Shown here: positions 12,001-27,000 of the stretch, piece after piece
Numbering within the stretch: position 1 is the stretch's first letter
Layout of the letters: each line of letters starts with the position of its first letter
Notes under the pieces: generated by a model
The model's input: only the letters and a program-made list of their open reading frames with translations
What the model was told of the DNA's origin: nothing
Database searches by the model: none
Position numbers and translations under genes: made by a program
Assembly: GCF_900129795.1 (NCBI RefSeq)
Contig: NZ_FQWW01000004.1
Span: 530,768 to 594,767, forward strand
Source: Flavobacterium sp. CF108
GTDB lineage: Bacteria; Bacteroidota; Bacteroidia; Flavobacteriales; Flavobacteriaceae
Direction of reading: 5' to 3'
DNA length: 64,000 nt

Positions 12001-15000
12001 CCGTTTGCATCTTTTGCATAAACATCCCATAGTGTGTTTGTAGCCGGAGCTAATACAGCGCTTGCACTATTTGTATAATCTGCAGCTACTGGAGCAACAC
12101 CATCTTGAACGAATGCATAAGTATAGTTTGGTGTTGCACCTGAAGCAATAACTTCAACTTTTGCACCAGAATTACAATTTGCATTTACATTACTAACTAA
12201 GTTAATGTTTAGAACTGTTGGCTGAGTCACAACTACTGAAGCAGTTGCTGTACATTGTGTAACATCGTCCGTAACTTCAAGAGTGTATGTTCCAGGAACT
12301 AATCCTGTAACGTCAACTGTATTACCTGCCTGTGCTACTGTACCTGTTCCTGCTGTTAATACTGCAGTATAAGTTCCTCCAAAGTTTGCAACTGTGAATT
12401 TAACGGCACCATTTCCTTGTCCGTTACAAATTACATTACTTACTAATTGACCTGCAACTGTAATATTAGTTACCGGATCAACCGTATATGATTTTTGATC
12501 TTTACATCCGTTAGCATCAGTTACTTCAAATAAGTAAGTATCCGGAGCTAATAATGTAAATATTCCGCTAGCTGCTCCTGAAACGTTTGATGTTGCACTA
12601 GCTGGTGATAAAATTGCGTAAGCTAAAGTACCAACACCATTTGTAGTGGTGATCGTAACTGTACTTGTAGTACTAGCCGCCGGAGCACAATAAATTGGTG
12701 TTCCAGTAATGTTTGTAATTGTTGGTGGATTTAACGCTGGAATATTAACTCCATTTGTTAAAGTAAATATACATCCTTTAGCATCTTTAACTAAAACATT
12801 GAATGTTGTTCCGGCAAAAGCTTCGTATGTATTTGTACTTGTATAAGTTACACCGTTATCAAAACTGTATAAGTATGGAGCGGTACCATCTGCAGCTGTT
12901 ACAGTAACTAATGCTTTTGTTGGTACATTTCCTGCAGCACATGTCAATGCTGTCGTTAAAGCAGACGTTGCTGTTAATGCTGCTGGTTCTGTAATTGTGA
13001 TTGGTGTACCTGGGTAAAGACAAGATTTAGAATCTCTTACTGTAATAGTATATGCAGTACCTGCAGCTAATCCTGTAAATACATTTGATGTTTGGAAAGC
13101 TCCGCCATCTAATTGATATTCATAAGGGCCAACTCCTGAAGTAACATTTACAGTAATTGTTCCATCTGCACCACCATTACAACTTACATGTGTTTCAACA
13201 GTAGTAAATACTGTAGGCTGAATAGGATCTAATGTTAAAGTAGTCGTAGCCTCACATGCCGTTGGCAATTTAGCATCATTTACTTTGAACATATAGTTTC
13301 CTAAAACACTAGTTGTTAGAACATTTGATGGCATTAATGTATATGAGAAACCAGCATCTGTAGAATAATAATAAGTGTATGCCGTGTTATAACCTCCTGT
13401 AGCTGTTAATGTAATTTGAGCATCTGGAGTTCCTGTACAATCTAATTCTTTTGTTAATGCTGCACTTAATTGTAACTGTGGTTTAACTTCGTAAGTTGTA
13501 GTTGCTGTACAACCATTACCATCTTTAATTACTAAAGTATAAGTACCTGAAGCATTAAACGTGAAACTTGGACTTGTTTGGAAAGTACTTCCGTTTACGC
13601 TATAAGTAGCTCCTCCAACTGCTGGATCAACTGTTCCAGAAATTGCAAATGTGAATGGATTACCGTCATAACAAATTCCAGCTGGTGCTGTAATTGTAGG
13701 ATCAGCATCTTTATTTAATGTAATAGCTGCGAATTTGATACAGCCATAAGCATCTTTTGCGTAAGCAATGTAGTTTCCTGCATTTCTGTTAAATGTATTT
13801 ACAGAAGCCCAACCTGCAGAAGCTGCTGTTGGTGCAGGATCTGTAGACAATAATAATTGATATGTATATGGACCCGTTCCGTCTTTTGCAACAGCTGTAA
13901 TTATACCAGAGTTTGGATTACAGTTTGCATTTTTAGTAACTGAAGCCGTAACTGATAAATCAATAGCAGATTCAGTAATGTTAAACGTATTACTAGCAAC
14001 ACTACATCCTGCATTAGTTCCACCTGCAGTTTCTTTAATTACAACAACGTAATTTCCAAAACCTAATGCACCAATGTTGTTAATTGGAAGTGAACCATTA
14101 GCAGGCACTGTACCTGTTCCGGTAACACCTGTAGTAACCATAGTGAAAGAATTGAATATCTCATAACTAATCGGCGTTGGTGTTGGATATGTACTATTTA
14201 CTGTCAATGAAACATTTCCATTATTGCTTCCTTTACAAGTAACATTGTTAGCTGTTAATCCAGTTACAGTTAAAGTAGAGTTAGTTGGAATAGGGAATTG
14301 AGCTGTTTCATAGTAGTAACAACCTGTTCCTGCATCATGTACGATGAAAGTATATTTAACTCCTGGTAATAAGTTTGGTATGCTTGTTTTTTTACTTCCT
14401 GGGTTTACTCCTGCAGGAACTCCTAAAACGTCTTCATCATACCATGGTAAAGTAGTTGGAGAAGTATAAGTCATTCCAGGACCTGTGTAAACAGCAAAGT
14501 GGAATGGCCCATTACCTGTAATATTAGTAGATGCAGCACCAATAGCTACAACTGCTGAACCTAATGAAGAACAATCAGCTGGCGGAGGTGTTACTGTAAT
14601 ATCAAGATCATTTGGCGGTGAAGCAACAAATATATTTTGCTCAATATTAGTACAGCCATTTGCATCAGTAACTACAATTTGGTATAAACCAAAGTCAACT
14701 ACTTCGAAAACAACTAAAGCACCTGTTTGATTTGTAATTTGTTTATTATAACCATTTACTCCGGTTACATGATAAATGTAGTTTGGAGTTCCTCCCGTAA
14801 CAGAAGTAATTGTAATAGCTCCTAAAGAAACACCTAATGCGCCACAAGTAATAGGAGTAATTGTTCTGTTTACTACGATTGGTGTTGGCTGTGCAATGTT
14901 AATATTGTCCGTATCTGTACAACCTTTTGCATCAGTTACAGTAATTAAGTAATTACCAGCAGCTAGGCCAGATGTTTGTGAACCGTAATTAACTCCTGTC

Positions 15001-18000
15001 GTTGTATTTAATACCGTATATACAAATGGTGCCTGACCTTTTGTATTATCAATTGTAATAGCGATTGCTGCAGTAGCATCACCATTACAGTTTATACTTT
15101 GAGTTTGTGTAACTCCTGTAATTTCAGGTAACACCGGTGTAGTAACGATAACTGCAGCAGATGTAGCTGTACATCCTCTAGAATCAGTTACAGTGAAAGT
15201 ATATGATCCTGCTGTGTTTGTAGTAAATACATTTCCGGCAAATGTTCCTATGTTAGGAGAAGCTGTGTAAGTGAATGGTCCGCTTCCTCCTGCTGGTGTC
15301 AAAGTAATTTGAGCATCAGTTGGAACTGAACATGTAATGTCTTTATCTAATGCAGCATTTAATGTTAATGCATTATTTACTAAAACAACATTACTATCTG
15401 CTGTACATCCGTTACCATCTTTAATTCTGATAGTATAACTTCCCGGTGTAGTAACAACAAATGTGTTACCTGCCTGATATGAAGCTCCTCCATTGATACT
15501 GTAGCTCAATGGTGCTACTAGTCCAGCTCCTGGAGTTGCTGTAATAGTATAGCTTCCTACACCAAAACATTGACCCGCTGCAGAAGCTGTAACCGTTGGA
15601 ACAACATCTTTAGCAATGGTAATATCTAATTTAAATGTACATCCGTTTGCGTCTATAACATGAACGTCCCAGTTTAAGTTTACAGCTGGGTCTAAGTTTG
15701 CTTTGTTATTGTTTGAATAAACTCCTACCGCAGCACCATCCTGAACAAATGAATATCTGTATATAGGCGTTCCTCCAGTTGCAGTAACAGTTACTGCTGA
15801 AGTACTAACAAAACAGTTAGCATTTACCGCAGCATAAGTTGCAGCTAAAGCAGCAGCCGGTTGATTAATAGTAATCGAAGCATTAGCTGTACAACCTGTT
15901 ACCTCATCTGTAATAACAATTGCATAAGTATTCGCAGTTAAATTTGGTAAAGTTACAGTTCCAGTATTAACTCCTGTTACTGCTGTACCTCCATTAACTG
16001 TATAAGAATATGTAGAACCGAAACCTGCAACAGTTAATCTTATAGATCCTGTATTTCCTCCGTTACATAATACATCACTTAATTTACTAGCTAAAACAGT
16101 AATTGGAGTTACCGGATTAACTGTATATGATTCTGTATAATAACATCCGTTAGCATCGGTAACTTTAAACATATAAGTACCTGGTGCAAGATTTGCAAAA
16201 GCATTAGATGTTTGTTTAGGAATGATAACCGGAGATGGAGCAATTGTTTCGTATTGTAAAGCTCCAACTCCGTTTACTGCTGTTAAAGTAACAGTAGTTG
16301 TTGTAACCGTACAAGTAACTGCCGGAGCAGCAAATGTTAAATCTGTTGGAGAGTTTAATCTCAATAAAGTTCCTGAACCTGTTACCGGACAACCTTTTGC
16401 ATCTCTTACTGCGTAAGTATAAGCTTGGTTCGTTCCGTTATCATTTAATGTTAATACATTATTTGAGCTGTATCCGCTTCCGTTGAAACTATATTCGTAA
16501 GGAGCAGTTCCTGTTCCTGCTGTAACATTAATTGTAACTGTTCCTGCTACTTTAGCATTTGAAGTATTACATGAGAACGGAACTTCAACTACTGTAGCAA
16601 CTAATGTTAAAGGCTGAGTGATTGTAACTGCTACTGATCCTGTACAGTTTTTACTGTCTCTTACATAGAAAGTATAAGAACCTGCAGCTAATCCTGTAAA
16701 TACTGGATTTGCAGCAAATGGTCCTGCAATATTGTTGCTATATGTAAATCCGCCTGATCCTCCAGCACCTGTTAAAGTAACTGAACCGTTTGCAGTGCCA
16801 TTACAGCTTGCATTTACCTGAACAGCTGTAACTGTTGGGTTTGTAATAGGAGCAACTGTAACAACTGCAGTTCTTGTACAGCTGTTAGAATCTGTAATTA
16901 CAAATGTATAAGTATCTGCGTTTGCAGGTGTTACTGTATATGTAAATGTTGGTCCCGTAATAGGTGCGCTTGCTGCACTTGGAGCACCAGCACCTTTTTG
17001 TACTGTGTAAGTATATGTAGATCTACCGCCGCCAATTGTAACTGTAATTGTTGCATTTGGAGTAGCTGTACAATCTAGTTCTTTTGTAACTGTACCAGCA
17101 GCTGTTAATTGCGGATAAACTACTGTTGCAGCCGGAGCCGCAGCAATACATCCGTTTTTATCTTTTACATAAACTGTATAAGTTCCAGCAGCTACTGAAA
17201 AAGTATTACTTGTTTGGAACGCTCCAGTTGGACCGGCAATTCCATAAGTTAATGGTGCTAAACCTGTAGCAGTTGCAGTAATAGTGAATCCGCTTCCAGA
17301 AGCTGTACATTGATTATTAACGGTTACGTTAGTGATGACTGGCATTACATCCAAAATAACTGTAACTGTAGACTTAGCTGTACAACCATTTGCGTCTTTC
17401 ACATAAACATCCCAAACTAAATCAGCTCCAGAGTTAGTATCTACTGTTAAAACAGCACTATTTCCGTAAGTTGATGTTGGAACTGTTGACGGGCTTTTCG
17501 CGAAAGCGTAAGTATAATTTGGAGTACCGCCTGTAGCAGTAACCGTAATTTGTGAATTATCATTATTACAATTAACATTAGTTCCTACTGCTGTAGTAAT
17601 TGCTAAAGCAGCCGCTGGCTGACCAATAACAATACTTGCAGAGTTAGTACATCCTGTTGCAGTATCTGTTACCTGAACAGTATAAGTTCCTGCAGCAACA
17701 TTTGATAATGTTAATGTATCTCCAGATTTTGTTAATGTTCCTGATCCTAAAGTTCCTGCTGTTAAAGTAAATGTATAAGCACCTGGTGTAGCATTTCCAG
17801 AAACTGTGTAAGTTCCAGATCCTGTTGAACCACCTCTACATAAAACATCGCTTGTTTTGTTACCTGTAATTGCAATTGGAGTAACCGGATTTACAATGTA
17901 AGGTTCTGTATAATAACATCCGTTTGCATCTGTAACTCTGAAAGTATAAGATCCAGGTGCAAGGTTTGCAAAAGCATTAGATGTTTGTTTAGCAATGATT

Positions 18001-21000
18001 ACTGTTGATGGAGCAATTGTTTCATATTGTAAAGTTCCAACTCCGTTTACTGCCGTTAAAGTAACAGTGGTGGTTGTAGCAGTACAAGTAACCGCTGGTG
18101 AAGCAAAAGTTAAATCTGTTGGAGGGTTTAGTCTCAATAAAGTTCCTGAACCTGTTACCGGACATCCTTTTGCATCTCTAACTGAGTAAGTGTATGGCTG
18201 ATTAGCCCCATTATCATTTAATGTTAATACATTATTTGAGCTGTATCCGCTTCCGTTAAAGCTGTATTCGTAAGGAGCTGTTCCTGTTCCTGCAGTAACA
18301 TTAATTGTAACTGTTCCTGCTACTTTAGCATTTGAAGTGTTACATGTAAATGGAACTACTGCAACTGTTGCTGCTAATGTTATAGGCTGAGTAATTGTAA
18401 CCGCTACTGATCCAGAACAGTTTTTGCTATCTTTTACGTAGAAAGTATAAGAACCTGCAGCCAATCCTGTAAATACCGGATTAGTTGTAAATCCTGTTGT
18501 TGGATTATTACTGTATGTGAAACTACCTGATCCTCCAGCACCTGTTAAAGTAACTGAACCATCTGCAGCGCCGTTACAGCTTGCATTTGTTTGAACAGCC
18601 GTAACTGTTGGGTTTGCAATTGGAGCAACTGTAACAACTGCTGTTCTTGTACAGCTGTTAGAATCTGTAATTACAAATGTATAAGTATCTGCATTTGCAG
18701 GTGTTACTGTATAAGTAAATGTTGGTCCTGTAATAGGTGCGCTTGCTGCACTTGGTGTACCAGCACCTTTTTGTACGGTATAAGTATAAGTAGATCTACC
18801 ACCGCCAATTGTAACTGTAATTGTTGCGTTTGGAGTAACTGTACAATCTAGTTCTTTTGTAACTGTACCTGCAGCTGTTAATTGTGGGTAAACCACTGTT
18901 GCAGCCGGAGCCGCAGCAATACAGCCGTTTTTATCTTTTACACTTACTGTGTAAGTTCCCGCAGCAACTGTAAATGCATTTGATGTTTGGAAAGATGTTC
19001 CATCAATACTGTATGTCAACGGTGCTAAACCTGTAGCAGTTGCAGTAATAGTGAATCCACTTCCAGAAGCTGTACATTGATTGTTAACCGTTACGTTAGT
19101 GATGGCTGGCATTCCATCCAAAATAACTGTAGCTGTTGATTTAGCAATACAGCCATTTGCATCTTTCACGTAAACATCCCAAACTAAATCAGCTCCAGAA
19201 TTAGTATCTACTGTTAAAATATTACTAGCGCCATAAGCCGATGATGGTACTGTTGATGGGCTTTTCGCGAAAGCGTATGTATAATTTGGAGTACCGCCTG
19301 TAGCAGTAACTGTAATTTGTGAATTATCGTTATTACAATTTACGTTTGTAGCAACCGCAGTAGTAATAGCTAAAGCAGCCGCTGGCTGGCCAATAACAAT
19401 ACTTGCAGAATTAGTACATCCTGTTGCAGTATCTGTTACCTGAACAGTATAAGTACCTGCTGCAACATTTGATAATGTTAATGTATTTCCTGATTGTGTT
19501 AATGTTCCTGATCCTAAAGTTCCTGCTGTTAAAGTAAATGTATAAGCACCTACTGTAGCATTACCAGAAACTGTATAAGTTCCAGATCCTGTTGAACCTC
19601 CTCTACATAAAACATCGCTTGTTTTGTTACCTGTAATTGCAATTGGAGTAACCGGATTTACAATGTAAGGCTCTGTATAATAACATCCGTTTGCATCTGT
19701 AACCCTGAATGTATAAGATCCAGGTGCAAGATTTGTGAATGCATTTGATGTTTGTTTTGCTCTAATTACTGTCGATGGAGCAATCGTTTCATATTGTAAA
19801 GCTCCAACTCCATTTATTGCTGTTAATGTAACAGTAGTACTTGTAGCTGTACAAGTAACTGCTGGTGAAGCAAAAGTTAAATCTGTTGGAGGGTTTAGTC
19901 TCAATAAAGTTCCTGAACCTGTTACCGGACATCCTTTTGCATCTCTTACTGAGTAAGTATATGGCTGATCAGCTCCGTTATCATTTAAAGTTAATACATT
20001 ATTTGAGCTGTATCCGCTTCCGTTGAAGCTGTATTCATAAGGAGCAGTTCCTGTTCCTGCAGTTACATTGATAGTAACAGTTCCTGCTACTTTCGCATTA
20101 GAAGTGTTACATGTAAATCCTACAACGGCAACTGTTGCTGCTAAAGTACTTGGCTGCGTAATTGTAACCGCTACTGATCCTGTACAACCTTTACTGTCTT
20201 TTACATAAAAAGTGTAAGAACCTGCAGCTAATCCATTAAATACCGGATTAGTAGTAAATCCTGTTGTTGCGTTATTGCTGTATGTGAATCCGCCCGATCC
20301 TCCAGCACCTGTTAAAGTAACTGAACCATCTGCAGCACCATTACAGCTTGAGTTTGTCTGAGCAGCTGTAACTGTTGGGTTCGAAATTGGGTCTACTGTA
20401 GTTACTGCTGTGGCCTGACATCCATTAGCATCTGTAATTACAAATGTATAAGTATCAGCATTTCCAGGAGTAACCGAGTAAGTAAATGTTGTTCCGGCAA
20501 TAGAAGCACTTGGTGCACTTGGAGTACCTGAACCTTTTCTAACTGTATATGTAAATGGAGATCTTCCTCCGCCAATTGTAACTGTAATAGTTGCGTTTGG
20601 AGTAACTGTACAATCTAATTCTTTTGTAACAGAACCTACACCTGTTAACTGTGGATAAATAACTAATGCCGCAGCTGTTGCAGCTGTACATCCGTTTCTA
20701 TCTTTTACCGTTACGGTATAAGTTCCTGCAGGTACGCTAAAAATATTTGAAGTTTGGAAAGAAGTTCCGTCAATACTATATGTCAACGGAGCTAAACCAG
20801 TTCCAGTTGCAGTAATAGTAAATGAATTTCCTGAACCTGTACATTGGTTGTTGTTTGTTGCCGTTACGCTTGGTAAATTATCCGTAACAACAGTAACTGT
20901 ATTTTTTGTTGTACAGCCATTTGCGTCTTTCACATAAACATCCCAAACTAAATCAGCTCCAGAATTAGTATCTACTGTTAAAACAGCACTATTGCCATAA

Positions 21001-24000
21001 GTCGATGATGGTACTGTTGATGGGCTTTTCGCGAAAGCGTAAGTATAATTTGGTGTACCACCTGCAGCCGTAACTGTAATTTGTGAATTATCATTATTAC
21101 AATTTACATTAGTAGCTGTTGCTGTAAATGTCAATGCATTTGCAGGCTCAGTAATAATAATACTTGCTGTATTTGTACAACCTGTTGCATTATCTCTAAC
21201 CTGTACAGAATATGTTCCTGCAGCAACGTTTGATAATGTTAATGTATTTCCTGATTTTGTTATAGAGGCTGCAGCGGCAGCAGGTGTTACTGTATAAGTA
21301 TAAGCACCAACTGTTGCATTACCAGATACTGTAAAAGTTCCTGAACCTGTTGCACCACCTTTACAAAGAGCATCATTTGTTTTGTTACCAGCTACTGAAA
21401 TTGGACTTACAGCATTGATAATATATGGTTCTTCATAATAACATCCGTTAGCATCAGTAACTTTAAAGTTATAAGTTCCTGCTGCTAATCCAGCAAATAC
21501 TCCTGTAGTATTTGTTGCCACAGATGCTGCTGGTGACGTAATTGCATAAGTTAAAGTACCTACTCCATTTGTCGCAGTCGCAGTAACTGTTGTTGTAGTT
21601 GCTGTACAAGTAACTGCAGCATTACTAAATGCTAAATCTGTTGGAGGATTTAATCTGTTAATTGTAACTGTTTGAACTGGAGTTTTACAACCTTGAGCAT
21701 CACTAACTACATAAGAAATAGTTTGGTTTGTTCCATTATCTGTAACAGATAATGTACGTGTGTTTGTAAAAGTTGTTCCTCCGTCAAAACTATATTGATA
21801 AGGAGCTGTACCAGTTGTTGGAACAGCAATTGTTACAGTAGCTGCTTGTTTTACATTTGAAGCATTACATGAAAATGCTGTTGCACTTGCAGTAGCTGTT
21901 AATGTTGTTGGCTGTGTAATAGTAATATTTCCTACCGCAGATTTACAACCTTTACTATCCATTACCTGGAATGTGTAAGTTCCTGCAGCTAATCCTGTAT
22001 AATCTGATTGAGCAATAAATGTTGCACTTCCGTTGAAGCTGTAAGTATAACCTCCTGATCCGCCTGCTCCAACTAATTGAATAGAACCTGTTGAAGCTCC
22101 ATTACATGTAGCATCTACTTTAGTAGCAGTAACTGTTGGATTTGAAATTGGGTTAACAACTGCAGTCGTAGTTGTAATACAGCCTTTTGAGTCTGTAATT
22201 TGGAACGTATAAGTATTTGCAGTTGTTGCTGTGTATACAAATGAAGTACCAGTTACATTATTACTAGAACCAAAAGTTCCAGAACCTATTCTAACTCTGT
22301 ATGTAAATGCACTTGTACCACCAGTAATAGAAACTGTGATAGTAGCATTTGGAGATGTAGTACAATCTAAAGTTTTAGAGATTGTTGCACTTCCTTCTAA
22401 TGCAGGTGCAATTACAATATTACTAACAGTAGCTGTACAGTTATTACTGTCCGTTACAACAACATTATGTGTACCAGGACCTACATTTGTAAACGTATTC
22501 GAAGTTTGTGCAGCTCCGCCGTCTAAACTATAAGTTAAAGTTCCTGTTCCTGTAGCCGTTACTACAAGTGTTGCTTGATTAGTAGAATCATAACATAAAT
22601 CTGAACTCGCAGCTAATGAAGCTGTTGGAGCTGTTGGATTATTAATATTTACAGTAGCTGAAGCTGGAGAAGTACAAGCGTTTGCATCTCTAACCACTAT
22701 TCTATATGTTCCTGAAGCAACGTTTGTAAATATATTCGAAGTTTGGAATGGTACTACAACTGTAGTTCCATTAGATTGTCTTAACTCATATTGGTAAGCC
22801 GGTGTTCCTCCTGTTACTGTTGCAGTAATAGATGCGCCAGTTGTACAAGTAGGCTGAGCCGTAACCTGAGCTGTAACTGCTAATGCTGCTGGTGCAGTAA
22901 TAGGCTGCGAAAATGGGAAAGTACAAGTCGATGCACTATTATTGAAACGAACTCGAATTGAATAAGTTTGGCTTGTTAAACCTGTTACAGTTACAGGAGA
23001 TACTTTAGAGTTTACCCAAGTAGTTCCATTATTCATAGAATAATCGAATCCGTATGGCAGATTAAAGTTTTCTGCTGCTAATGTAATTTCTCCATTATTT
23101 CCTCCGTTACAAGTAACATTTTTAACTCCAGTTATAGAAGCAGTAAATGCTTTATTACTGTCGATTACAATAGGGAAATCTTTTTGAGTAATACATGATT
23201 TTGGTATTTGACGTACCCAGATATCATCAATAACTAAGTCATTACCGCCATATTCAGTACTTCCTGAACGAATTCTAAAAGTAAGGTTTGTGTTGTTTCC
23301 AGGGTTTAATGAGATGTTTATCGGAACCCATTTTGTTCTGTTAGCATCATTTGCTGCTTCAGCAATTTTACCCGTATCTTCAGTAGCAACAACATTACCT
23401 GAACCATCTACCAATTCAAATCTTACAATTGGAGCTGCTCCGGTTACACCTGTATTTAATAAGTTACCCACATATAAAGAAACCATTACAGGCTGATTTG
23501 GGATAACATCAATAATTGGTTTGCTGTATAAAACTCCGTAAGGTCCAGCTGCACCACCAATATTTACTAATAAATATCTTCCGTTTGCATCTGTACCATT
23601 TGTTGTATGGTCTTTAAAGTGGTACCAAGCTGTATCACCTCTCCAGAAAAAACTTGTTACTGAATATTGGTTGTCTTCAACTGAACGAGTTGGAGTTCCG
23701 TTTAAAGAGCAAGTATATGGAGGGTTAACTCTTTGGTCATTGAAACAGTAAGCTGATGCAATACCAGGAGTTGTTGTAGTTCCTCCAGAACCAAAATCTT
23801 CTTGTAATAAATTACTATAAGTTGGTACAGAAATTAAGTTATATTTTACACTTACCGTGTGAGATCCTGATGGAACGTTTACAAAAACGTTCGGAGGAGT
23901 ATTTGTATTTAAAACATTATCTAAATAATATTCATAGCTATAATTTGCTCCGCCGCCATTTGTTACTGTTACAGTACTTGTTGCAGTTCCGTTACAATTA

Positions 24001-27000
24001 AATACCGGAGGTGCAACAGAAATTGTAGGGTCTGCTGGTTTTGGATCTAAAACAACACCAGGCATTGCAAACGTACAGCCTTTTGAATCTCTAACATAAA
24101 GTGTATAAGTTCCTGGTGCTACGTAAGCTTCATTTGAAGTTCCGTAAGTTGTACCTCCATCAAAACTATAAGTATAAGGAGGGGTTCCGCCTTGAGGGTT
24201 TGTAATACGTACTTTACCGAAACCATTACCAGAAGGGTCACAACCTGCTAATTCAGAAACACCCGCAGAAGCACTTAATGCATTTGCAGGAGCTGTAATT
24301 GTGATAGTGGTAGCTGGATCAGTACATGTAGTTCCTGATAAAGTATATCTAACTACAACATTATAAGTTCCACCTGTTAAATTAGAGAAAACAGGAGTAC
24401 TGCTAAATGTCGCACCATTATCAATACTATATTGTAAAGTGTATCCGTTTGCGTTTGTAACATTGATATTAATTTGAGCTGTACCGCCGTTACAATTGAT
24501 TTCTGTATTTGTTATTGTATAAACCGGTTTAGGATTTCCTGTAACAGAAATAGACGTTGTCGCAGTACAGTTATTTGAATCAACTAACTGAATATTATAT
24601 GTTCCAGCTGTTGTAAAAATAATTTCATTTGAAGTAAGGAAAGTGGTAGATCCATTTACAAAATAATAATATGGAGCCGTTCCACCAGAACCTGTTAAAG
24701 TAATTTTACCATCGCTGCACGCTGTAAGTGGAGTTGTTAAAGCCGCTGTTACAGTTAAAGGAGCTGCAATATTGTTTATAGCAATAACACTTGACACATT
24801 ACAAGTTGGAGCTGGTGTACCGCCAATTGGCGCATTTGTAACTCTTACTCTGTAAGTAGTTCCCGGATTTAAATTAGCAAAAGTATAATCTGAAGCGGCA
24901 ATAGGCCCAACACTGTTTACAAGAACATTTGTCGCATTATTATATAAGTAATAATAATATTGCGGGTCAATATTAAGGGCTCCAACTTTTATACTTCCTT
25001 TATCTCCGTAACAAGTTGGCTGCGTAACAACTGTACTAATCTGTAAGTCTCTGCTTCTAATTAGAATATTTGGAACAGTAAAAATACATGGGTTTGTTGT
25101 TACACCAATCTGTCTAATGTGAACGGTATATGAGTTTGGATTCGTAATATTAAATGTATTACTGGTCTGATATGCTCCAATAGTTCCGTTAGGATCTGTA
25201 CTAATAGCATATTCGTAACCAGCTGGAACTCCACCAATTGTAATACTACCCGGAACACCACAAATAATATCCTTATGCGTTTCTGTTGGAGTTAACAAAT
25301 TCGTATAAACATTAAAATAGAAACGGTTGAAACATAAACCTGCATAATTTAATGTTACACGAAATTGTCCTGCCTGATTTGCTGTATAATTCTGACCGCT
25401 TCCTACACTTGTCCAACTATTTTTACAGCCTTCACTTTCATTAGCACAATTTTGGTTTGTAACAGGAACACAAGTTCCTCCTTCGTTTAATTTCTCCCAA
25501 ACTATACTAGTTGCATCAGAAATGCTTGTAGTAATTTGTCTTACAGCATTTGAACCGCACAAGAAAATATTTGGTAATTTTTTTCCATCATTCGGACAAG
25601 TTACTACCTGATCTGCAAATGGTATAACCGGATTTTCAGTTGTGGTTCCAAATCTTGTTACAACAAATGACTGATAGATTGATCTACAAGGTGCAGCTGC
25701 CAAATTATAAACATAATAAGTACCTGGATCTTTTACAACTAATGTTTGTCCTTTACCTATTTGAATTGTTCTGGCTTCATCACTATACCAAGTATAATCT
25801 GAATAACCATTTGCAGCTGTCAAAGTAATGTTATCACCACAAAGTGTAACATTTGTAGTGTATTTACAACCATCTACTCCAACTAAAAAGTTTGTAGCTT
25901 TTGGAACTAAAATACATCCCGTATTTGTGTTAACACTCGGGTCATCAGAAATTATAAAGCTAGTGTTTTGCTGTCCTTTGTATGTAGCATAAGCAGAGTT
26001 GTCAATACTATTCGAACAAGCCTCACTTAAACTTTGACAATCAGGAACAACCTGAACCTTAAAGCTGATAATTTTTTCTGGATCACCAACTTTAACGATG
26101 TTACTGTTTACAGAAAAAACAATATTTCTTGTCGCAGCGTTATAACTTTGTACCGTTACACCTGCTGGTAACGAAACAATATCTGCCGGATAATTGAAAA
26201 TAATATTAATAGGCAGCTGATCTCGAATTGTAAACTCAGTCGCATTATCATTACCCGTATTTCTAAAACCAATTTCGTAGTTTAACTGCTGGCCTAAAGT
26301 AACGTTTTGACCTCCAATATTTGCTCCCAAATTGTTTTTTACAATTTTAGTTAAAACAATTTTAGGCTCAATAATTTCAACATTAAAAGCATTGAAGAAA
26401 AGTCCATAACCATCACCTCCAGTACTCAGTTTTAATTGTGCCGAAGTATCGTTGTTTTTTATAACACTACCTCCAGGGAAAGCAGTAGTCGCCGGATTGG
26501 GCACATTTAAAATCCCTGCTTCGAAACCAAGTGTATTACCACTGTTTGGTGTTCTGGTTGTATAAGGCCCGTTAGTGTCATTAAATGTACTGTTAAAGAA
26601 GTTATTAACCAGACGTTCTGCAGTAAATATGTCTGTATTATTTATTGAATATTTATCTCCAGTAAGGTTAACATCTCCCTCTAAAGCCGCAAAAGCTAAT
26701 TTTGCTTTTACAACTCCTGTTGGAATAGTTTTGAAACCAGAAATATCATAAGTTACTGGCCCGCTGGATGCTTGTATCCAACGAAGACCATCAAAAGATG
26801 TAATATATTTTGCAGATGATTTTGGATCTTCATATACTACAAATAAATTCCAGCCTGCTGCAAAACCACCATTTATACCACCTCTTCCTGAAATAATATT
26901 TGCTGCAGTATAAACTCCCTCAGGATTTGTTAAACCTTGAACCAATGACGTTAGGTCATAGTAATAGGCATACGGCATCTGGTCGCCATTTGATGTTGCT

